64,000 nucleotides of DNA from Methanobrevibacter sp. (GTDB lineage: Archaea; Methanobacteriota; Methanobacteria; Methanobacteriales; Methanobacteriaceae), in NCBI RefSeq assembly GCF_017409525.1, contig NZ_JAFQSO010000003.1, positions 1-64,000 on the forward strand. Direction: 5' to 3'. The notes under the pieces are model-generated. The model ran no database searches and was not told where the DNA came from. It worked only from the letters and a program-made list of their open reading frames with translations. The position numbers and the translations under genes are program-made. Below are positions 19,301 to 27,362 of this stretch, piece by piece. How positions within the stretch are numbered: position 1 is the stretch's first letter; each line of letters begins with the position of its first letter.

Positions 19301-21916
19301 TTAAGCAATGTAACCGTAAACTATGCCACTATAAGTATTGTTAAAGCCAATTCAACCGTTAATGTCAGTGATGTTGTTCTGTATTATGGCGAAACTAAAA
19401 ACGTCACTGTTACGGCTGAAGGCGCAACTGGAATCACAGCTAAAATCAATGAAAATAACGTTACTGTTGTCAACAATTATACAATTCCGATTTCTGGCTT
19501 GGATGTTGGCAACTACACATTGGCAGTAACAACAATCCCTGACGAAGACCATAACTCTGCAACCAAAAAAGTCAACATTACAGTAAACAAGGCACCTGCT
19601 GAAATTACAATTGCCAGTTCTACCGGTGAAATGTCTATTGGTGCAATGGGGCATGTTTCAGCTGAATTAAGTCCTTCTGATGCAGGTAATTTAAGTTATG
19701 CTTCAAATGACACCCGTGTCGTTAGCGTATCATCAACCGGTGTAATCAAGGCTAACGGAGCAGGTACTGCTCTAATTACTGTTTCATTTGCAGGCAATGA
19801 CAACTATGCTGCAGCCGAAAACAAGACAGTTACAATAACTGTCAACTTGAATGATGCCAGCGTCAGTGTGAATAACTCTACCTTGGATTTATTCGTTGGC
19901 GATAACTTCGCTATTGTTGCCACTACTGATCCTGTCGGCTTGAATGTTACTTATGTTCCTGATAACTCTGGTGTTGTCAGCGTTGAAAATGGTGTTGTCA
20001 CTGCATTGAAAGAAGGTAATGCCACTATTATGGTTAAAGTTGGTGGAGATGGTGTTTATGCTGAAAATTCAACTGAAGTGACTGTAACAGTAAGCAGAAT
20101 AGCTACCAATATTACTCTAGGGAATGAGACTATTGAACTGAAAGCATATAAAAGTGTTGGCGATTTGGCAACATTATCTCCTGCGGAGGCAGGAAATCTA
20201 ACATACGCATCAAGTGATGAAGAAATTGCACTGGTATCAGAAGACGGCATCATCTATGCACGCACCAAAGGTACTGCCACAGTCACTGTTTCCTTTGCAG
20301 GCAACGATAAATACAAAGCGGCTGAAAATAGAACCATTACAGTTAATGTAACCTTGAATGATGCAAGCGTCAGCGTTGAAAACGATACGATAGATCTAAA
20401 TGTTGGTGATACCTGCATAATTGATGCTACAGCCAATCCAAGGTTCCTGACTGTTTACTATGCCTCAAGCAATGAATCCGTTGCTACAGTCACTGATTAT
20501 GGTAATGTAAAAGCCGTAGGTGAAGGTACAGCCATAATTACATTAACTGTCGGCAATGGCGAAACCTATGCTGTCAATTCCACAAATGTAACTATAACTG
20601 TAAGCAAAATACCTACTGAAATCAATATTGATCCTGCTTCACTGGACTTGTTTGTCGGTGATGAGACTGTCATTGTCGCTAATCTGACTCCAGCCGGTGC
20701 AGGTAATGTCACTTTCACATCCAGTGATTATGATGTTGTTGATTTTGATGATGAATGCAATGTTATTGCTCAAGGTAAAGGTCAAGCAATTATCACTGTT
20801 TCCTTTGCAGGCGATAATAAATATGCAGCTGCTGAAAACAAGACTATCACTGTAACTGTTAGCTTGAATGATGCCAGCGTCACTGTTGACAACGACACTT
20901 TGGATTTGAATGTTGGCGAAACATATGCAATCAATGCTACCAAAAGTCCTGATACAATATTGCTTGATATCGCCTACACTTCCAGCAATAACTCTGTTGC
21001 TACTGTGAATGAAAATGGTGTTGTCACTGCTGTTGGCGAAGGCACTGCAATCATCACAGTTGAAGTCGGTGATGGCGAAATCTATGCTATAAATTCAACA
21101 AACGTCACTGTCACCGTAAGCAGGATTCCAACAGAAATTGATGCAGACCCTATCACTGCAACCTACAATGCCGACAAGTATCTGGTAATTACATTGAAAG
21201 ACGCTAACGGCACTCCTATAAGCTGTGAGAACATAACTGTTGATGTAAACGGCGTCGAAACATACCGCACTGATGAGAACGGTTCCGTCAAGGTTTCAAC
21301 CAATGGATTGGCTTCCGGCATCTATGATGCAAAGATAACCTTCAACGGTAGCGCCAAGTATTACAACTCAGCAAAAGCGGTTAACGTCACAATCAAAAAG
21401 GCGACACCTGTGATTAATGCGACCGCAAAGACATTCAAGACAACAGACAAGACCAAGAAATACATGGTAATCCTTAAGGACAGCAACGACAATCCGATGG
21501 CAAACGCAACAGTCACCCTTAAGGTCAACAGCAAGACATACTATGCAAAAACAGATGAAAACGGCCAGGCAACATTCCGCCTCACAAAACTGACCAGGGC
21601 CGCAACATACACAGCCGCAATAACCTACAGGGGAGACGACAACTACAGTAAGGTGTTCAAAAAGGTTAAACTGACCGTGAAAACTGGCTTCAAGACAGTG
21701 TCCAAAGGAAGCAAGGACAAGGCAATCGTCAAAAAGATACAGGTGGCCTTGAAAAGCAATGGCTACTACATCAAGTCCAACGGCCATAAACTTAAAGTCG
21801 ACGGCATTTACGACATCTACACCGAAAAGGCCGTCAAGCAGTTCCAGAAAGCCAACGGATTGAAGGTCACTGGAAAAGTGGATGAGAATACCGCTTTAAA
21901 ACTTGGAATAATTTAA
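16349..21916 (+). CDS. giant adhesin-like secreted protein with two beta-helices, Ig-like repeats and a peptidoglycan-binding-like module
   Basis: An 1855-residue surface protein; ATG 16349 follows GGGAG at 16335-16339. The signal peptide ends ASVSAAD (about residue 25). Residues about 130-395 and 530-790 are two homologous parallel beta-helices whose rungs carry NCNFTNN and GGAIYF motifs; each is introduced by a TIDAKG-x-x-RVF segment, showing internal duplication. Residues about 900-1080 are Ig-like, followed to about 1590 by group-2 Ig-like repeats (SVATVTDYGNVKAVGEGTA), then two further Ig-like domains. The end (about 1780-1855) is a peptidoglycan-binding-like module, SKDKAIVKKIQVALKSNGYY with FQKANGLKVTGKVDENTALKLG, probably a cell-wall anchor. 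The second beta-helix contains an exact 75-bp tandem repeat. The C-terminal half is shared with the truncated copy at 10395. Confidence 0.92.
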   Translation: MEYKKSMIIIILAIFLVSIASVSAADADDATMASEDTALIEMAQTDAVSVNDDSQAIGQSNDEGIISERNAGTFSELQNNITAISSGTLELGRNYEYDDGFDSSGIKINKTITIDGKGYTIDAKGKSRVFDIKASDVTIKNLIIKNANYNGDGGAVYFGSSGSVTNCNFTKNKATGYGGAVYFDKSGSVLNCNFADNSAEYGGAIDFEKESNINNCNFTNNAASKHGGAIWIYSGTVANCNFTLNKASDSGGAVFFKQKGKVIDCNYVNNIAKFGGAVDFEKESNINNCNFTNNIASIDGGAINMVSGNVSNCNFTNNSAEVGGAVFLWYNTSNVTNCNFANNIVSNRGGAIYFLDPGNVLNCNFIGNTASKYGGAIYSYVDLGVTADTCIFKTDSDTTYQTRILPPTLNVGNFTILYNSGEKLTFDLKTNSGKPVDNGNISISIYYKNNDSWVGNYSCLSGEGWTVDLPVGYYYAIFNTEYAEFKPIKRTITIIIIPKSTFWVLNHTINANDASEVNLTNDYYFDPAYDEEFAKGIVINRPVTINGNGYTIDAKGQARVFNVQADDVTIENLTIENANANDAGGAVYFAKSGRVINCNFTNNAARYGGAVYFNSNGDVTNCNFTNNTASSRGGAIDFEGSGTVSNCNFTNNTASSRGGAIDFEGSGTVSNCNFTNNTASSRGGAIYFSSSGSTHTVENCNFTNNTAGDYWGGAICFYSSGTVENCNFTNNQVSIGGGGAVCFYEDGAVVNCNFTDNKATIGSAIYFNKHSSHTLTISNSTFLNNRANAESLEVTKNENNITITFMGQNNLLNAIYSRDNAEVTFNNVTYWGANGITTISSTKSGSNKEAGQNITIGVVANDKLVINEVKVTDENGTIVLDIIASENYYISVRHDEDSYYTGAETIKTNMKFHVNVTEIKTTNKTVNITAKSNIIKNEIISGKLLFILPNGTEINATYADGGIWWAEHTFDDYGDYQVNASYIGLSNVTVNYATISIVKANSTVNVSDVVLYYGETKNVTVTAEGATGITAKINENNVTVVNNYTIPISGLDVGNYTLAVTTIPDEDHNSATKKVNITVNKAPAEITIASSTGEMSIGAMGHVSAELSPSDAGNLSYASNDTRVVSVSSTGVIKANGAGTALITVSFAGNDNYAAAENKTVTITVNLNDASVSVNNSTLDLFVGDNFAIVATTDPVGLNVTYVPDNSGVVSVENGVVTALKEGNATIMVKVGGDGVYAENSTEVTVTVSRIATNITLGNETIELKAYKSVGDLATLSPAEAGNLTYASSDEEIALVSEDGIIYARTKGTATVTVSFAGNDKYKAAENRTITVNVTLNDASVSVENDTIDLNVGDTCIIDATANPRFLTVYYASSNESVATVTDYGNVKAVGEGTAIITLTVGNGETYAVNSTNVTITVSKIPTEINIDPASLDLFVGDETVIVANLTPAGAGNVTFTSSDYDVVDFDDECNVIAQGKGQAIITVSFAGDNKYAAAENKTITVTVSLNDASVTVDNDTLDLNVGETYAINATKSPDTILLDIAYTSSNNSVATVNENGVVTAVGEGTAIITVEVGDGEIYAINSTNVTVTVSRIPTEIDADPITATYNADKYLVITLKDANGTPISCENITVDVNGVETYRTDENGSVKVSTNGLASGIYDAKITFNGSAKYYNSAKAVNVTIKKATPVINATAKTFKTTDKTKKYMVILKDSNDNPMANATVTLKVNSKTYYAKTDENGQATFRLTKLTRAATYTAAITYRGDDNYSKVFKKVKLTVKTGFKTVSKGSKDKAIVKKIQVALKSNGYYIKSNGHKLKVDGIYDIYTEKAVKQFQKANGLKVTGKVDENTALKLGII
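18211..18399 (+). repeat. 75-bp in-frame tandem repeat (about 2.5 copies) in the adhesin beta-helix
   Basis: Two identical 75-bp units (18211-18285 and 18286-18360) and a partial third (to 18399). Each unit encodes one 25-residue beta-helix rung (NCNFTNNTASSRGGAIDFEG...). Identity at third codon positions shows that the duplication is recent. Confidence 0.9.
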
Positions 21917-22023
21917 AAATAGGGATTGATATCCTTATTTTCTCATTTCTTTTTTTAAAATCATTCTTCTAAATTTAAATTATTTATATGATGTTTAACA
22001 AACATTACACGTGAGGTTTTTTG

Positions 22024-22905
22024 ATGGATAGAAAGCATGTTTCATTGAGAATCAACAGTACATTCTATGACATGTTCGGGGAGTACCTGCTTTTCATAAG
22101 GGAGGTCTATCCCGAAGTCAGGGAAATCTGCCTGAAGCACGGCATTGACGTTTCCTATGAGGACGTTGCATTTTCCGTGCCTGAAGAGGCATTCACCCGC
22201 AGGATCATATTGCAGGACTTGAGATGCATAGATGCCGACAGGACAATTTTCATCTGCTTCAGGGGCCAGAAACTGGGATGGAGGCCATGCCCGAATGACA
22301 TTGACGGCCTTACATTGGATGAGTATCCTGAACTTGTTGACTTTATTGGAAACGTTTCAATCACAGAGTTGGCCATCATGCATGCCCTAACGCCGTTCGA
22401 CAAGTGCATCGACGGCAAGCTGACCGAGCTTCCTCCAGTAAAGCATGCTCTTTTTTATTTCAGAAATCCTGGATATCTCAATGGCATTGACAACTCTCAA
22501 ATCACCCACTACATCAACCAGTCCAACGGAATGGACAAGGAAGTCATGGACATGGAAATCGCAAAGGCAAAGGACCTGATTTATGAGACCAAGCAGGAAG
22601 TCGATGAGGATGCCGATAATCGTCACTGCATCAACATCCGCCAGTACGATGCAAGATGGGATTCCGGTCTCGACATTGAGGCGATGATGCTTGACTACAC
22701 CATGGAATATGAGAAGATCTATAAGGAGTCCTTGGATTACTTTGTCGGAATCCACACGCAGTATCTTCCGGATGAGAAGCGAGGGTCTTTGACCGATTTC
22801 ACCTTTGAGGGCAGTCCTCTCAAGGATGCCCTGGTCGAGGACATCATAAACGCCCTGAAGATGGAGTTTCCGGAGAACTTCGGGATTGATTTTATCTTAA
22901 AATAG
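22024..22905 (+). CDS. stand-alone DUF4062-like protein
   Basis: A 293-residue cytoplasmic protein. ATG 22024 is preceded by GTGAGGT (22011-22017) at 6 bases. The first 90 or so residues resemble the DUF4062 domain found at the N-terminus of TEP1, NPHP3 and many bacterial NTPases: a VSLRINSTFYDMFGEYLLFIRE start (family pattern V-x-I-S-S-T-F-x-D-M), then PEVREICLKHGI, an LRCIDADRTIFICFRGQKLGW core (family: I-x-x-C-x-x-F-I-x-L-x-G-x-x-Y-G-W). Residues about 100-200 keep the pattern, with YFRNPGYL resembling the family's FYFR motif. In known proteins this domain is fused to a NACHT, WD40 or TPR effector part; here no P-loop follows and the remainder is unassigned. The function is unknown. Confidence 0.65.
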   Translation: MDRKHVSLRINSTFYDMFGEYLLFIREVYPEVREICLKHGIDVSYEDVAFSVPEEAFTRRIILQDLRCIDADRTIFICFRGQKLGWRPCPNDIDGLTLDEYPELVDFIGNVSITELAIMHALTPFDKCIDGKLTELPPVKHALFYFRNPGYLNGIDNSQITHYINQSNGMDKEVMDMEIAKAKDLIYETKQEVDEDADNRHCINIRQYDARWDSGLDIEAMMLDYTMEYEKIYKESLDYFVGIHTQYLPDEKRGSLTDFTFEGSPLKDALVEDIINALKMEFPENFGIDFILK

Positions 22906-23084
22906 CAAGGGCCTTTTTCTAGTTTTAATATTGCTGTCGTTGGCAAGTATTGCTTTATTTGTGGAGAATTTCCTTTAAATAAAAGAAAAAATATTTATTT
23001 AATTAGGTTAATATCTTTAAGCATTGATTTTAAAGCCCTGAATTCTCATATAAACTTGCAAAAGTATGTTGACAGGTGATCTTT

Positions 23085-23360
23085 TTGAAAAAGGTTTATG
23101 AAAATTTGGATGATACTCAAAGGATTTTCATGGATGAGCTTGAGGATTTCACTGGAAGATATGACTTTTTAGGTGAAATCACCTTGACGGTGGAGCCGGA
23201 TATAGATACAATGGATTTCATCTACTCTTTTGAAAATCTTAATGGAAAACGGATGGATGAGTTGGGCTCGACTGTGGTTGAGATTTCAAGGCACATGAGG
23301 GAATTTTCCAAACGCAATGATATCTATGACTATTTTGTGGATGTCTGCTTTTTCCTATAG
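23085..23360 (+). CDS. hypothetical acidic protein
   Basis: A 91-residue acidic cytoplasmic protein with no recognised family (KKVYENLDDTQRIFMDELED, then a beta-strand-rich TLTVEPDIDTMDF region). The frame opens at GTG 23076, but that GTG is inside a perfect ribosome-binding site AGGTGATC (23074-23081). TTG 23085 lies at the same 4-base distance seen for other genes here, so it is the likely start. A monocistronic layout is suggested by AT-rich gaps on both sides. No membrane segment or catalytic motif is visible. Confidence 0.6.
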   Translation: MKKVYENLDDTQRIFMDELEDFTGRYDFLGEITLTVEPDIDTMDFIYSFENLNGKRMDELGSTVVEISRHMREFSKRNDIYDYFVDVCFFL

Positions 23361-23531
23361 CTGACGATTAGATGGATATTGCCAAATGCCCTCAATATCA
23401 ACTGTATCCGCTAACACGACATTTGCAAACTTTAAATCTGATAAGGTTGCTTTTTATATGCAAAATTTATTTCAGATTGAACATTTTTTCACTCTCTTTT
23501 AATGAATGATTTGTGAAATTAAACGGAATGT

Positions 23532-23598
23532 ACCTAATTTTAGGTTACTTTTAAATAGCTTGTCAAATATATCTATAAATACTTAAATTGTTTTAAGT
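23532..23598 (+). promoter_or_regulatory. promoter and two palindromes upstream of the HTH-cupin gene
   Basis: ACCTAA-TT-TTAGGT (23532-23545) is a perfect palindrome. A TATA-like TATAAAT (23574-23580) is followed directly by ACTTAA (23581-23586) and TTAAGT (23593-23598), a second inverted repeat. They flank the expected promoter of the regulator, as autoregulatory operators would. The 17-base core from 23574 to 23590 recurs at 26098. Confidence 0.5.
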
Positions 23599-23625
23599 GT
23601 AGATTCAAAGAAATTGTGTGAAAAT

Positions 23626-24198
23626 ATGACAAACGAGGATTTTGCAAAAAAAATTAAGGACATAAGAGAAAGACAGGACATGTCTATAGAGGAACTGGCC
23701 CAAAGAAGCGGCGTTAAGCAGGAGGTTCTGGAGGCCATGGAAGCGGGTGAAGTCATACCGTCACTCACTCCATTGACCAAGATGGCAAGGGCTCTGGGCG
23801 TTCGCCTGGGCACATTTTTAGACGACACCCCTGAACTCGGGCCTGTCGTGACCCGTGGAGGGGTAACCGAAAACTCACTGTACTTCTCAGGAAGGGAAGA
23901 CGTTACAAATGCCACAAACCTTGAGTTCCACTCACTGGGTGCAGGAAAGATAGACAGAAACATAGACCCGTTCATGATAGACATCAAGTATGAGAAGGGC
24001 GAAAAGGAGCTTTCATCTCACGAGGGTGAGGAGTTCATCTATGTTCTTGAAGGCCAGATTGAGGTCATCTACGGAAAGGACACTTTCACAATCGGTGAAG
24101 GCGACACAATATTTTATGACTCAGCGGTCCCTCATCACCTTCATGCGACCGGCGAAAACGACGCTAAGATATTAGCTGTACTTTACACTCCATACTGA
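23626..24198 (+). CDS. XRE-type HTH regulator with C-terminal cupin domain
   Basis: A 190-residue transcription regulator. Residues about 5-65 are an XRE-like helix-turn-helix (IKDIRERQDMSIEELAQRSGV with EVLEAMEAGEV); residues about 115-185 are a cupin_2 beta-barrel (SSHEGEEFIYVLEGQIEVIYG, IGEGDTIFYDSAVPHHLHA) with the usual metal-binding His/Glu pattern H-x-x-E-x-x-Y and a later H. Such HTH-cupin proteins typically sense small molecules. ATG 23626 is chosen; the frame extends to TTG 23614. The gene directly precedes an acyl-CoA synthetase, a pairing I recall in archaea, suggesting that it controls that enzyme in response to an organic acid or acyl-CoA. Confidence 0.88.
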   Translation: MTNEDFAKKIKDIRERQDMSIEELAQRSGVKQEVLEAMEAGEVIPSLTPLTKMARALGVRLGTFLDDTPELGPVVTRGGVTENSLYFSGREDVTNATNLEFHSLGAGKIDRNIDPFMIDIKYEKGEKELSSHEGEEFIYVLEGQIEVIYGKDTFTIGEGDTIFYDSAVPHHLHATGENDAKILAVLYTPY

Positions 24199-24208
24199 GG
24201 TTGTCAAG

Positions 24209-24280
24209 ATGAGTAAAATAACTTTAAAGCCAAAAAGAAATCACACACAGGACTTGGATTTGCACTTGGGATTGCATTAG
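24209..24280 (+). CDS. possible 23-residue ORF between regulator and acyl-CoA synthetase
   Basis: ATG 24209 begins MSKITLKPKRNHTQDLDLHL and stops at TAG 24278-24280. GAGGTTG (24197-24203) just upstream is a usable ribosome-binding site that overlaps the stop of the regulator gene. It could be a translated spacer peptide, a leader or a gene remnant; nothing in the sequence identifies it. Confidence 0.25.
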   Translation: MSKITLKPKRNHTQDLDLHLGLH

Positions 24281-24335
24281 AGGTTTGCATTATTGGGAGA
24301 AGTTATTTTATTGAAATTATCATGAGGTGAAAAGC

Positions 24336-26000
24336 ATGTCTGAACTATTTACAGAGCTTCCGTTAGGGAAGTTTTACGAATCAATGGTTGAAAAGCAGCC
24401 AGACCACGAATTTATCGTTTATCCGGATAGGAACTTAAGATTTACATATAAGGAATTTGATGAAAGGGTAGATAACCTAGCAAAGGGAATGCTGGCTATC
24501 GGAATTGAGAAGGGAGATCATGTGGGAATATGGGCCAAGAACGTGCCTGAATGGCTCACCTACATGTTCGCAACAGCAAAAATAGGCGCAACAATCGTGA
24601 CCGTCAACACCGCCTACCAGTCACATGAGCTTGAATACGTGCTCAAGCAGTCCGACATGAAGGCGTTGGCAATGACCGACGGGTTCAGGGACACAAGCTA
24701 TTTCGACATCATTCACGGACTGGTCCCTGAAATGAAGAACTGCGCACGTGGAAACCTCGTAAGCGAGAAGTTCCCTCACCTGAAGTTCATCTTCCATGTG
24801 GGCCAGGAAAAGCACAGGGGAATGTACAACACCAACGAGCTGCTCCTCTTGGGAATGAGCTATGATGATGAAAAGTATCAGGAAATAAAGGACTCCGTCA
24901 CACAGCATGACGTGATAAACATGCAGTACACATCAGGAACTGAAGGGTTCCCTAAGGGCGTCATGCTCACTTCAAGAAACATCGTCAACGACGGTTACTA
25001 CATAGGAGAGAACATGAACTACTCCCCTGAGGACAGGCTTCTGCTTCAGGTGCCTCTTTTCCACTGCTTCGGGACAGTTCTTGGCGTGATGGCAGTGATA
25101 ACCCACGGCTCCACCATGGTTGTGCTTGAGGAATACGACCCTCTTCTTGCGATATCATCAATCCAGAAGGAGAAGTGCACATCAATCTACGGGGTTCCGA
25201 CAATGTTCATAGGCATGATGAACCATCCGATGTTCGAGATGTTCGACATGAGCTCACTTAGGACTGGAATCATGGCGGGCTCCACATGCCCTGTCGAGAC
25301 CATGAAGGATGCCATCGAGAAGATGAACATGAAGGAGATCACCAGCGTCTACGGCCTCACCGAAGCCGCTCCGGGCTTCACCCAGACAAATGCCGCCGAC
25401 TCTTTCGAGAAGAAAATCAACACTGTCGGGCGCAAGTTCCCGAACATCGAGGTAAAGATTGTCGATCCCGAAACTGGGGAGGAAGTCGGCGTCGGAGAGC
25501 CGGGCGAGATCATGTGCAGGGGATTCAACGTCATGAAGGGATACTACAACATGCCAGAAAAGACCGCAGAGACAATCGAGCCTGACGGATGGCTTCACTC
25601 AGGAGACCTTGCTACAGTCGATGAGGACGGATACTATTCCATTGTCGGACGTATCAAGGACATGATTATCCGTGGAGGGGAAAACATCTATCCGCGTGAA
25701 ATCGAGGAGTTCCTTTTCACCCATGAATGCGTTCAGGATGTGCAGGTTGCAGGCATTCCGGATGAGAAGTACGGTGAAATTGTGGGGGCATTCATCATAA
25801 AAGAGGAAGGCTTTGACGATGTCACTGAAGCCGACATACGCGATTTCTGCATAGGCTCAATCGCAAGGTACAAGGTGCCTAAATACGTCTTTTTCGTTGA
25901 CGAGTTCCCGCTCACCACAAGCGGAAAGATCCAGAAGTACAAGCTAGGTGATCTGGGGCTCAAGTACCTGGATGAAAGGCGCCAGAGAGGGGAGCTTTAG
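24336..26000 (+). CDS. AMP-forming acyl-CoA synthetase
   Basis: A 554-residue adenylate-forming enzyme that would activate a carboxylic acid with ATP and CoA. Motifs in order: the phosphate-binding loop [13 protein letters not shown] (about residues 192-204, with Glu where many members have Thr), the core YGLTEAAPG (about 340), [17 protein letters not shown] (about 420), the hinge [20 protein letters not shown] and the C-terminal catalytic lysine in [11 protein letters not shown]. Length and motif order match medium-chain or branched-chain acyl-CoA synthetases. ATG 24336 follows GAGGTGA (24324-24330). In hydrogenotrophic methanogens such enzymes may salvage rumen fatty acids for branched-chain amino acid synthesis; the substrate here is not determined. 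Probably cotranscribed with the HTH-cupin gene. Confidence 0.93.
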   Translation: MSELFTELPLGKFYESMVEKQPDHEFIVYPDRNLRFTYKEFDERVDNLAKGMLAIGIEKGDHVGIWAKNVPEWLTYMFATAKIGATIVTVNTAYQSHELEYVLKQSDMKALAMTDGFRDTSYFDIIHGLVPEMKNCARGNLVSEKFPHLKFIFHVGQEKHRGMYNTNELLLLGMSYDDEKYQEIKDSVTQHDVINMQYTSGTEGFPKGVMLTSRNIVNDGYYIGENMNYSPEDRLLLQVPLFHCFGTVLGVMAVITHGSTMVVLEEYDPLLAISSIQKEKCTSIYGVPTMFIGMMNHPMFEMFDMSSLRTGIMAGSTCPVETMKDAIEKMNMKEITSVYGLTEAAPGFTQTNAADSFEKKINTVGRKFPNIEVKIVDPETGEEVGVGEPGEIMCRGFNVMKGYYNMPEKTAETIEPDGWLHSGDLATVDEDGYYSIVGRIKDMIIRGGENIYPREIEEFLFTHECVQDVQVAGIPDEKYGEIVGAFIIKEEGFDDVTEADIRDFCIGSIARYKVPKYVFFVDEFPLTTSGKIQKYKLGDLGLKYLDERRQRGEL

Positions 26001-26068
26001 GCCCCTTCAAACATTTACTTTTTTTTTAAATTTCATTTTTTGGGAAATATTTCCCTGAAATCAGAAAC

Positions 26069-26114
26069 TTTATATATCACCTGAAGACATAATTATATAT
26101 AGATACTTAAATTG
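26069..26114 (+). promoter_or_regulatory. promoter region with motif shared with the HTH-cupin promoter
   Basis: TTTATATATC at 26069-26078 is a TATA-like box. TATAGATACTTAAATTG at 26098-26114 matches 16 of 17 bases of 23574-23590. A transcript is likely to start just downstream. Confidence 0.45.
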
Positions 26115-26190
26115 ATATAAGCTGACCACACCATTATATCGAAGAAATTTGCCTATATACGAATTCAACTGTTTTAGGGAGTTGATAACA

Positions 26191-26319
26191 ATGCCACAAG
26201 CATACAAAACTATTGCATGGAGCGTAGTGTTCTTTTAAACTTTATTGTCGCTTAATCGAACCCGCCGGATTAAGCTTAGAAAACCTTTGTAATCCGACCT
26301 GTCTAGATTTCATTCTAGA
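26191..26319 (+). other. possible structured leader: 15-codon ORF plus alternative hairpins
   Basis: ATG 26191 opens a 15-residue ORF (MPQAYKTIAWSVVFF, stop 26236-26238) preceded by GGGAGTTGAT, close to a consensus ribosome-binding site. After it, GCTTAATC (26250-26257) pairs perfectly with GATTAAGC (26268-26275). CGGATTA (26266-26272) can instead pair with TAATCCG (26290-26296), which is mutually exclusive with the first stem. A further TCTAGA/TCTAGA pair occurs at 26302-26307 and 26314-26319. The whole lies between a likely promoter (26069-26114) and the gene at 26355. It looks like a leader peptide with alternative RNA structures, or a small non-coding RNA; no known class is recognised. 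Confidence 0.4.
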
Positions 26320-26354
26320 TAAGAAACTTGACTATCATCATTAGAGGAGAAAAC

Positions 26355-26876
26355 ATGCAAATCATCAGAGAGAATAATATTGATGTAAGAAGAACAGTTA
26401 TAAGAGCAGTGAACAACCATCCCGAATTCCATTTCTTTGTAGACGAGCTGACAAAAGACGGCTGCATGCCGACCTATGCGGGCATAGCCGATGAGAAGTA
26501 CACATACGACAGCATGGATGACGGTTTTTTCGAATTCATCGAAAGGAAAATAGCATCCGAGGGCATCTATTTGAGAATCTGCTATCTGACAGGTGAAATC
26601 ACTGGCGGCGAGGCGGTTTTCACAATTGAAATCGCAGGTGATGAAAAGACTTTCGGGACAAATGACCTTGATTCTGTTCATTTCATTGACCTTGCTGACT
26701 ACGGAATAAAAATCAGGGGCGATGAGATTACCTTGGGGGCCACAGTCGATGAGGCCGGCCAGACCCCGTATTTTGCCGAGTTCGGATCCGGAAGGCCTGG
26801 CGGGAAGTATCTGTCGCTTGAAAATCCATTGAACAGGTTCATCATCGCACTGATCGATGACTTTTTGAGGATGTAG
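26355..26876 (+). CDS. hypothetical protein
   Basis: A 173-residue cytoplasmic protein of unrecognised family. It starts at ATG 26355 after AGAGGAG (26343-26349); the frame is open further up to TTG 26328 but without a ribosome-binding site. The composition is acidic and mixed alpha/beta (RRTVIRAVNNHPEFHFFVDEL, then a strand-rich middle, GGEAVFTIEIAGDEKTFG). No membrane segment, cysteine cluster or catalytic motif is visible. It follows the structured leader described at 26191, so its expression may be controlled at the RNA level. The gene at 26893 begins 16 bases after its stop, suggesting cotranscription. Confidence 0.7.
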   Translation: MQIIRENNIDVRRTVIRAVNNHPEFHFFVDELTKDGCMPTYAGIADEKYTYDSMDDGFFEFIERKIASEGIYLRICYLTGEITGGEAVFTIEIAGDEKTFGTNDLDSVHFIDLADYGIKIRGDEITLGATVDEAGQTPYFAEFGSGRPGGKYLSLENPLNRFIIALIDDFLRM

Positions 26877-26892
26877 GATTTTCGAGGTGGGC

Positions 26893-27243
26893 ATGTTAGA
26901 TTTCGCAGGATACGCACAGGAGATCATTGATTTTGTAAATGCTGACACGTTGAAGGCAATCGATTGGGGCGTCCTTGATCTGGACCAAGTAAGGGATTTG
27001 GAGCTTAGGCAAATCATGCTTGCAATCGAAGAGGAACTGGAAGTTGAACTTAAGAGAAATTATGAGGAAAATGGCACTGGAATTTTCAGGGTATCGAAAT
27101 TCAGGCAATTCTGGTGTTATGAGGAAAGGGGATATGTGATAAGGGCTCGAAGTTTGAGCGAGCTTAAGGAAATTGTTGAAAGTCAAAATAGAATATGGTA
27201 TGTATTTGATTATGAATTATTTGAAATTTCAAGTGAAATTTAG
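26893..27243 (+). CDS. hypothetical protein
   Basis: A 116-residue soluble protein with no recognised family. ATG 26893 is preceded by GAGGTGGG (from 26884), 16 bases after the stop of the previous gene, so the two are probably an operon. The first 65 residues are acidic and helical (LDLDQVRDLELRQIMLAIEEELE). The second half contains a basic aromatic stretch FRQFWCYEERGYVIRARSLSELKEIVE, which resembles the two-repeat protein at 28379 in overall rhythm but not clearly in sequence. No catalytic signature is visible. Confidence 0.65.
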   Translation: MLDFAGYAQEIIDFVNADTLKAIDWGVLDLDQVRDLELRQIMLAIEEELEVELKRNYEENGTGIFRVSKFRQFWCYEERGYVIRARSLSELKEIVESQNRIWYVFDYELFEISSEI

Positions 27244-27255
27244 TTAATCTGACAG

Positions 27256-27328
27256 CGGTTCGGCCATGTTTTTTTTGCATCTCGTTTCACTTCTGACTCC
27301 TATATCACTTTTTTTCATGGCCGAACCG
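27256..27328. repeat. 13-bp perfect inverted repeat with 47-base T-rich loop
   Basis: CGGTTCGGCCATG (27256-27268) and CATGGCCGAACCG (27316-27328) are perfect reverse complements. The intervening loop starts with T8 and ends with T7. It lies between two plus-strand genes. It could be a terminator, a mobile miniature element or an operator; its GC content stands out from the AT-rich surroundings. Confidence 0.7.
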
Positions 27329-27362
27329 TAATAATATTTAGGGGCGTTCATAAAGATATAAT

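Noticed and set aside
26246-26300. GAACCCGCCGGATT region considered as a tRNA or tRNA fragment
   Set aside because: No acceptor stem or complete cloverleaf can be drawn on either strand; only the hairpins described are supported.
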